Source of the DNA: Acetobacteraceae bacterium
Lineage (GTDB): Bacteria; Pseudomonadota; Alphaproteobacteria; Acetobacterales; Acetobacteraceae
Assembly (NCBI GenBank): GCA_019237355.1
Contig: JAFAHH010000732.1
Location: 1 to 7,350 of the forward strand
Length of the DNA stretch: 7,350 nucleotides
Reading direction: 5' to 3'
The first letter of the stretch is position 1; every line of letters begins with the position of its first letter. Position numbers and translations under genes: made by a program. Positions 5,574 through 7,350 of this stretch are shown in pieces. The notes under the pieces were generated by a model. The model had not been told where the DNA came from. It did no database searches and saw only the letters and a list, made by a program, of their open reading frames with translations.

Positions 5574-5759
5574 ATGAATCGTGTTTCTTCAGTCGCCCTC
5601 GTCTTCGCCGCCGTGGCGCTTATACCGCTCGCTGCGTGTACGGTGAACGCTACGCCTCCGGCGGTGGCCACCCCGGCCCCGGCCGCGCCCGTTGTGGTCC
5701 AGCCGACCTCACCCGCGCCCAATCCGCCGCCCGTGGTCGTCCAGCCTCGGTCGTACTAG
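5574..5759 (+). CDS. Small proline-rich lipoprotein
   Basis: A 61-aa predicted lipoprotein. The N-terminus MNRVSS is followed by a hydrophobic stretch VALVFAAVALIPLAAC, with a lipobox LAAC whose Cys22 would be lipidated after signal peptidase II cleavage. The residue after Cys is Thr rather than Asp, which in enterobacterial terms argues for outer-membrane sorting. The mature part is only about 40 residues and almost entirely Pro, Ala and Val, with PVVVQP occurring twice separated by TSPAPNPP, and ends in RSY. It has no enzymatic domain; such peptides may be cell-envelope spacers or simply short lipoproteins of unknown role. It stands alone between the methyltransferase and the flippase, with its own ribosome binding site. 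I know no specific homologue. Confidence 0.7.
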   Translation: MNRVSSVALVFAAVALIPLAACTVNATPPAVATPAPAAPVVVQPTSPAPNPPPVVVQPRSY

Positions 5760-6010
5760 GGCGCTCTCGAGCAGATCGTGGCTTGACCAGCGTAGGTCAG
5801 CAGTCGACGTGCTCCAGCAATCAGCGCCAGAAGAAGAAGGGCTTGGTTTTTTAGCTCTTATTTAAGAGGTCAACCATTATTTTTTCTCGGGGATACGGGC
5901 GACCACGCGCTTCCCCGGGAGATAGCGTCCAGGGTAAACCTGTCTGGAAATGCTTGAACGCTCTCTCCTTGAGTGTTCTTTAGCCTGCGGCACGGGCAAG
6001 AAGCGAAGAC
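5760..6010 (+). other. Less GC-rich spacer before the flippase gene
   Basis: I see no gene. The middle is clearly richer in A+T than the rest of the window, with T-runs at about 5847-5852 and 5880-5885 and a short GAA tract (5830-5838). The T-run at 5847-5852 follows only a poor stem, so termination of the lipoprotein message here is possible but not demonstrated. A TTGAAC about 60 nt before the flippase ATG, with TCTTTA 17 nt later, is a weak promoter candidate for the flippase. Confidence 0.45.
5855..5868. repeat. 6-bp inverted repeat in the less GC-rich spacer
   Basis: CTCTTA (5855-5860) is the exact reverse complement of TAAGAG (5863-5868), separated by TT. The T-run lies before it on the plus strand rather than after it, so it does not fit an intrinsic terminator. 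A regulator-binding site is possible, but the repeat is short and could be chance. Confidence 0.35.
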
Positions 6011-7350
6011 ATGAACAAGATCCGCAAGTCGCTCGTATTCTCTATGGGCGAGAAATACGGCGTCTATGGCATCAATCTGCTCGGTACCGTCGTGCTCTCG
6101 CGGCTTTTGGCGCCGCACGACTTCGGCGTGTTCATGGTTGGCGCCTCTTTGTCAACTTTGATCGATACCTTGCGCGAATTCGGGGTCGGCAGCTACTTGG
6201 TCCAGGAGCCCGAAATCACCAAGCAGAAGGTGCGTTCGGCGTTTACGATCGCACTGGCGCTATCGCTGCTCTGCGCGGCAGGCCTGCTAGCATTGGCCGG
6301 GCCAATCGCGGATTTCTACAATGAGCCGGGGCTGGCGCGGATTATGCCGTTTTTCGCCGCTAATTTTCTTCTGCTACCCTTCTCAGCCCCTGCAATGAAC
6401 TTGCTACGGCGTGAGTTGGCATTTGATGCCTTGGCTGCAACCAACCTGGCGGCGGCGGCGGTGAACGTGGCCATCGTGGCGGCGCTTGCTGTGCTTGGAT
6501 TTGGTTATATGAGCTTCGCATGGGCGGCCTTCCTCAGCAGCGTGGTTCGAACCGCTGCGGCCTTGATGTATCGGCCCACATTTTGGGCTTTCGCGCCGGC
6601 ACTTGCCGAATGGCGAACCGTTGTTTCTTTCGGCGGTTATTCGAGCCTCACCGCCCTGATCAATATCTTTTACAACTCGCTGCCGCAGCTTATTCTAGGC
6701 CGCGTGCTCGGGTTTGGCGCCGTAGGTTTGTATGACCGCGCCAACAAGCTTTGCGAGCTCCCCGACCGTTTCATTGGGGCTGCATTGCAGCCCGTTATAC
6801 TTCCCGCTCTGGCAGAGCGCGTCAGGAACCGAGGCGACCTAAAGGAACCGTACCTGCGTGCGATCACCTACATGACGGCGGTGCAATGGCCGATTCTGGT
6901 CTGCCTGGCGTTGTTAGCTGCTCCCGTGGTACGGATATTGCTCGGACCGCAATGGATCGAAGTTATCCCGATCCTCAGAATTATCGCACTCGCTTCCTTA
7001 TGGATGTTCGCAGCCTTCATGAGCTATCCGGTATTGGTCGCAGTCGGACGGGTCCGGGACACATTTGTGTCAAGCATCATCTCGCTGCCGCCATGCATAC
7101 TTCTGACCTTTGCCGCCAGCTTTTACGGGCTGGAAGCGGCTGCCGCCACGCAATTCATCAATCTTCCGCTGGCGGTCTATGTCGCTCTTCGATATATCCG
7201 GCGACACATTCCTTTCACATGGGCTGAGATGTTCCAGGCAATAAGAAAAAGCGCGGTTGTGGCTCTGTGCACTGCCCTGGGTCCAATCGCCATGATCGCG
7301 ATGGCGGGATTCCATTTCGATCTGTCGATCCCAGCAATGGCGCTGGCGCT
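6011..7350 (+). CDS. Polysaccharide flippase, WzxC/ExoT-like (MOP superfamily), 3'-truncated by window
   Basis: This is the first 446 codons of an inner-membrane flippase that moves lipid-linked oligosaccharide units across the membrane for O-antigen, capsule or exopolysaccharide assembly. It is one uninterrupted frame from ATG 6011 to the right edge; an in-frame TAG lies ten codons upstream of the ATG. Early motifs are GEKYGVYGINLLGTVVLSRLLAPHDFGVF, broken as GEKYGVYGINLL (13-24) and LSRLLAPHDFGVF (29-41), then LREFGVGSYLVQE (54-66). The mid-protein signature is LGRVLGFGAVGLYDRANKL (229-247), typical of this family. Hydrophobic segments recur at about 20-33, 36-52, 76-100, 111-128, 144-180, 206-222, 290-312, 322-345, 352-370, 376-394 and 412-433, as expected for a protein of 12-14 helices. 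It appears less GC-rich than comF, as is common for polysaccharide loci. Only the last part of the protein is missing. Confidence 0.88.
   Translation, partial: MNKIRKSLVFSMGEKYGVYGINLLGTVVLSRLLAPHDFGVFMVGASLSTLIDTLREFGVGSYLVQEPEITKQKVRSAFTIALALSLLCAAGLLALAGPIADFYNEPGLARIMPFFAANFLLLPFSAPAMNLLRRELAFDALAATNLAAAAVNVAIVAALAVLGFGYMSFAWAAFLSSVVRTAAALMYRPTFWAFAPALAEWRTVVSFGGYSSLTALINIFYNSLPQLILGRVLGFGAVGLYDRANKLCELPDRFIGAALQPVILPALAERVRNRGDLKEPYLRAITYMTAVQWPILVCLALLAAPVVRILLGPQWIEVIPILRIIALASLWMFAAFMSYPVLVAVGRVRDTFVSSIISLPPCILLTFAASFYGLEAAAATQFINLPLAVYVALRYIRRHIPFTWAEMFQAIRKSAVVALCTALGPIAMIAMAGFHFDLSIPAMALA

Noticed and set aside
5855..5890. Inverted repeat CTCTTA/TAAGAG near T-runs as a rho-independent terminator
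   Set aside because: One T-run comes before the stem and the next starts about 11 nt after it; neither fits the required stem followed directly by U-tract.
1..7350. CRISPR array, toxin-antitoxin pair or phage-defence cassette
   Set aside because: I saw no regularly spaced direct repeats, no paired small overlapping frames with known folds, and no nuclease, helicase or reverse transcriptase motifs.

Overview
The window is GC-rich chromosomal DNA. The gene content points to an alphaproteobacterium: a ComF-family gene lies next to a BioC/NDUFAF5-like methyltransferase, tRNA-Trp(CCA) is followed by secE and nusG, and the SecE and NusG sequences look alphaproteobacterial. Rhodospirillales/Acetobacteraceae or Hyphomicrobiales are my best guesses, held with low confidence.

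Positions 1-1007 are mobile-element debris and non-coding DNA. The left edge is a decayed IS4/IS1634-type transposase (1-385). It switches within a few bases (about 382-386) into a decayed tyrosine recombinase (384-578). Each remnant carries a frameshift, so neither is functional. About 430 bases without a recognisable gene follow, with several GC-rich stem-loops, the best being a near-perfect cruciform at 859-880.

Positions 1008-1930, on the minus strand, hold a conserved core: a sigma70-like promoter, tRNA-Trp, secE and nusG. The gene expected after nusG, rplK of the L11-L1-L10-L7/L12 cluster, is absent. The mobile debris occupies its place, so a normally very stable synteny is broken.

Positions 1930-4312, still on the minus strand, hold a two-gene unit: a 533-aa protein with four rhodanese domains, then a ComF-family phosphoribosyltransferase-like protein whose start overlaps the rhodanese stop. 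None of the four rhodanese domains has the catalytic cysteine; the active-loop residues read Asp65, Ser188, Asp325 and Ser438. I consider this the most interesting protein in the window.

Positions 4313-7350 are on the plus strand. A divergent intergenic region leads to a SAM-dependent methyltransferase starting at a GTG (4658). Then come a tiny proline-rich lipoprotein (5574-5759), a less GC-rich spacer, and the first 446 codons of a WzxC/ExoT-type polysaccharide flippase that runs off the right edge and probably opens an exopolysaccharide or O-antigen locus.

I did not find a convincing undescribed multi-gene system. The leads worth following are the cysteine-less tetra-rhodanese, the loss of the nusG-rplK junction, and the sharp transposase/recombinase chimera.
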